NCBI GenBank assembly: GCA_021823875.1
Contig: JAKAMD010000176.1
Span: forward strand, 1 to 7,287
DNA from: Pseudomonadota bacterium
GTDB lineage: Bacteria > Pseudomonadota > Alphaproteobacteria > Rhizobiales > Xanthobacteraceae
Direction: 5' to 3'
Length of the DNA: 7,287 bases
The notes under the pieces were generated by a model that ran no database searches, was not told the origin of the DNA, and saw only the letters and a list, made by a program, of their open reading frames with translations. Below, one piece after another: positions 5,829-7,287 of the stretch (within the stretch, counting starts at the first letter, position 1; each line of letters begins with the position of its first letter). A program made the translations under genes and the position numbers.

Positions 5829-7287
5829 TCAGTGGCGGTCGTGATCCGGCATGGCGGAAACGATCGTGCCGGCCGATGGATCGAGGAACAGCTTCTGGTC
5901 ATGATCGCCGTGATCGAAGTCGAACATGTCCATGATCGATCCCGAACTGGCGTCGAACGAGCCGCCGCCCAGACGCTGCCCATGCAGCCAGTTGTCCTCG
6001 ACGAAGCGCACCACGGAAGCCAGCGAAATCGGCGTGTGGCTCACGTAGTTCTTCTTGGCGTAGGGCGAGACCAACAGGAAGGGGATGCGGGTGCCGGGGC
6101 CGCAGCGGCCGTTCACCGGCTTGCCGGCGAGACCCAGGGGTTGCTGCTGCGTGGCGACGCCGGTGCCGCACTGGCCGGGGCCGTTGACCTGATCGGCCTG
6201 CCCATCATACGAGGCGCTGGTCGGCTTGACGTAGGCGTGGTCGTACCAGCCGTCGGAGTCGTCATAGGTGACGATCACGGCGGTGTCCTTCCACTGCGGC
6301 TGCTTCTGCAGGAAGTTGATCAGGTCGACCGAGCCTTGCTGCTCGTCGAGCGGATCGGAATAGCCGGCGTGGGCGTCCTGGTAGGCCGGCAGCTTGATGT
6401 AGGAGACCGCCGGGAAATTGCCGGCCTTCACCGCCGCATAGAAGTCGTTGAGATCGTAGTTGTGGTTGGCGGGGTCGGGTGTCGTGCCGTTCGTCGTCGT
6501 GCTGTGGCCGATCGCCTGAATCGAGCTCGGCCGCGCATGAGTGGGGTTGGCGGTCGACGTATAGTATTGGAACCAGGCGTGGTGCGGGATGTAGTCGGTA
6601 ACGGTGCTGTTCACGTTGCTGGAGACGGTGCTGCGTTTGCAGCCGGTCGATCCGTTCGCGTTGGTGGCGGTCAGATCGAAGCCGCCCATGAACGACCCCC
6701 AGGTGATATTGGCGGCGTTGAGCAGGTCGCCGATGTTCTTGCCGCCCATCAGCACTTGGTCTTTGGGATTGGAGCAGCTGTCATAGCCAGGATCAACGTC
6801 GTTGATTATGCTCAGGCCGCCCTGACCGTCATTGATGTAGTAAGAATAGGCGCTGAGGGTGAACGGCTGCTTGGTCGTCGCCACGATATTCATGCCGTTG
6901 GTCTGGCCGGAGACCACTTCGAGCGCGCCGGGCGTCGACGGACCGTAGGTGTCGGTATAGGCGTTGTCGCTCATGGCAAAGTGCTGGGCATAGTTCCAGA
7001 TTGCGGTAAGGGTATTACCGTCGAAATAGCCCATCACTTGGCCCTTGGTGCCGAAGGCGCCGACCCCGCCCGGCGTGCCGCTGCCGGTATATTTCGGGAA
7101 CAGATCGGCCTTGCCATTGTCATAGGCCTGCTGCTCGGCGGTGTAGGCGTGGTTCTGGTCTTTCGTATTCGCCTGCGTCCGATCAAGACGGAACGGGTCC
7201 GCCGCGTCGCTGCCATTCGCAGTGTTGGTGAAATTCGGATTGTTGGTCAGCAGGTTGGCGTTGGCGAGATTATTCACCTTCGGCGTA
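5829..7287 (-). CDS. Phosphoesterase family protein (acid phosphatase/phospholipase C type), 5' end outside window
   Basis: The frame ends at TGA (complement of 5829-5831) and is open to the window edge, so the N-terminus, including any signal peptide and the first metal-binding motif, is missing; the GTG at 7277 is internal. About 485 residues are visible, numbered here from that GTG. Motifs of PF04185 (AcpA acid phosphatase/non-haemolytic phospholipase C) are clear: DTYGPSTPG (109-117), whose S114 is at the expected nucleophile position; VTYDDSDGWYDH (336-347), whose D339-D340 would bind metal; TRIPFLLVSPYA (396-407); and SHTPISLASVVRFVEDNW (413-430). Such enzymes cleave phosphomonoesters or phospholipids outside the cytoplasmic membrane. 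The N-terminal visible part is rich in Asn and Thr, in line with export. It is the first visible gene of an operon with the di-haem peroxidase. Substrate cannot be assigned. Confidence 0.92.
   Translation of the reverse strand, partial: TPKVNNLANANLLTNNPNFTNTANGSDAADPFRLDRTQANTKDQNHAYTAEQQAYDNGKADLFPKYTGSGTPGGVGAFGTKGQVMGYFDGNTLTAIWNYAQHFAMSDNAYTDTYGPSTPGALEVVSGQTNGMNIVATTKQPFTLSAYSYYINDGQGGLSIINDVDPGYDSCSNPKDQVLMGGKNIGDLLNAANITWGSFMGGFDLTATNANGSTGCKRSTVSSNVNSTVTDYIPHHAWFQYYTSTANPTHARPSSIQAIGHSTTTNGTTPDPANHNYDLNDFYAAVKAGNFPAVSYIKLPAYQDAHAGYSDPLDEQQGSVDLINFLQKQPQWKDTAVIVTYDDSDGWYDHAYVKPTSASYDGQADQVNGPGQCGTGVATQQQPLGLAGKPVNGRCGPGTRIPFLLVSPYAKKNYVSHTPISLASVVRFVEDNWLHGQRLGGGSFDASSGSIMDMFDFDHGDHDQKLFLDPSAGTIVSAMPDHDRH

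Noticed and set aside
5819..5983. Upstream extension of the di-haem peroxidase to a start at 5983
   Set aside because: It overlaps the end of the phosphoesterase gene, reads as low-complexity Ser/Arg/Thr, and would bury the clear signal peptide that starts at MRQRR.
1..7287. CRISPR arrays, tRNA genes, insertion sequences or prophage genes
   Set aside because: Read on both strands, I found no regularly spaced repeats, cloverleaf-like sequences, transposase motifs or terminal repeats with target duplications.

Overview
This 7.3 kb window is GC-rich chromosomal DNA, most likely from a free-living alphaproteobacterium of the Hyphomicrobiales (Bradyrhizobium/Rhodopseudomonas-like). That placement rests on composition and on the gene repertoire: a TadG-type vWA protein, a 1-Cys peroxiredoxin, c-type cytochromes and a PF04185 phosphoesterase. 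No rRNA or other lineage marker is present, so it is an inference. I see no tRNA, CRISPR array, transposase or prophage gene.

Layout. Positions 1-303 (+) hold the 3' end of an EamA/DMT-type transporter. Positions 304-637 are non-coding and carry a perfect 10-bp inverted repeat (389-457) enclosing a purine-rich GGAGGAGG. Next is an orphan Tad pilus-type protein with one N-terminal membrane segment and a von Willebrand A domain (about 638-2041, +). A sparse region (2042-2513) follows, with two imperfect hairpins and a possible small or decayed minus-strand gene. A membrane-anchored monohaem cytochrome c lies at 2514-3035 (+). It converges on a PaaI-type hotdog thioesterase (3048-3458, -). Upstream of that is a 1-Cys peroxiredoxin (3615-4277, -) with a strong rho-independent terminator directly downstream of it. 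At the right end, a two-gene minus-strand unit encodes an acid phosphatase/phospholipase C-type phosphoesterase (5829 to the window edge, 5' end missing) and, 10 bp downstream, a periplasmic di-haem cytochrome c peroxidase/MauG-family protein (4487-5818).

How the genes fit together. Three of the seven recognisable proteins are redox proteins (monohaem cytochrome c, 1-Cys peroxiredoxin, di-haem peroxidase), and two of these are peroxide-related. The only strong operon is phosphoesterase-peroxidase. Both of those are probably exported, and the reason for the pairing is not obvious from the sequence. It is the most interesting biological question here, because di-haem enzymes of this superfamily include protein-modifying members such as MauG. 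The other genes look like separate transcription units.
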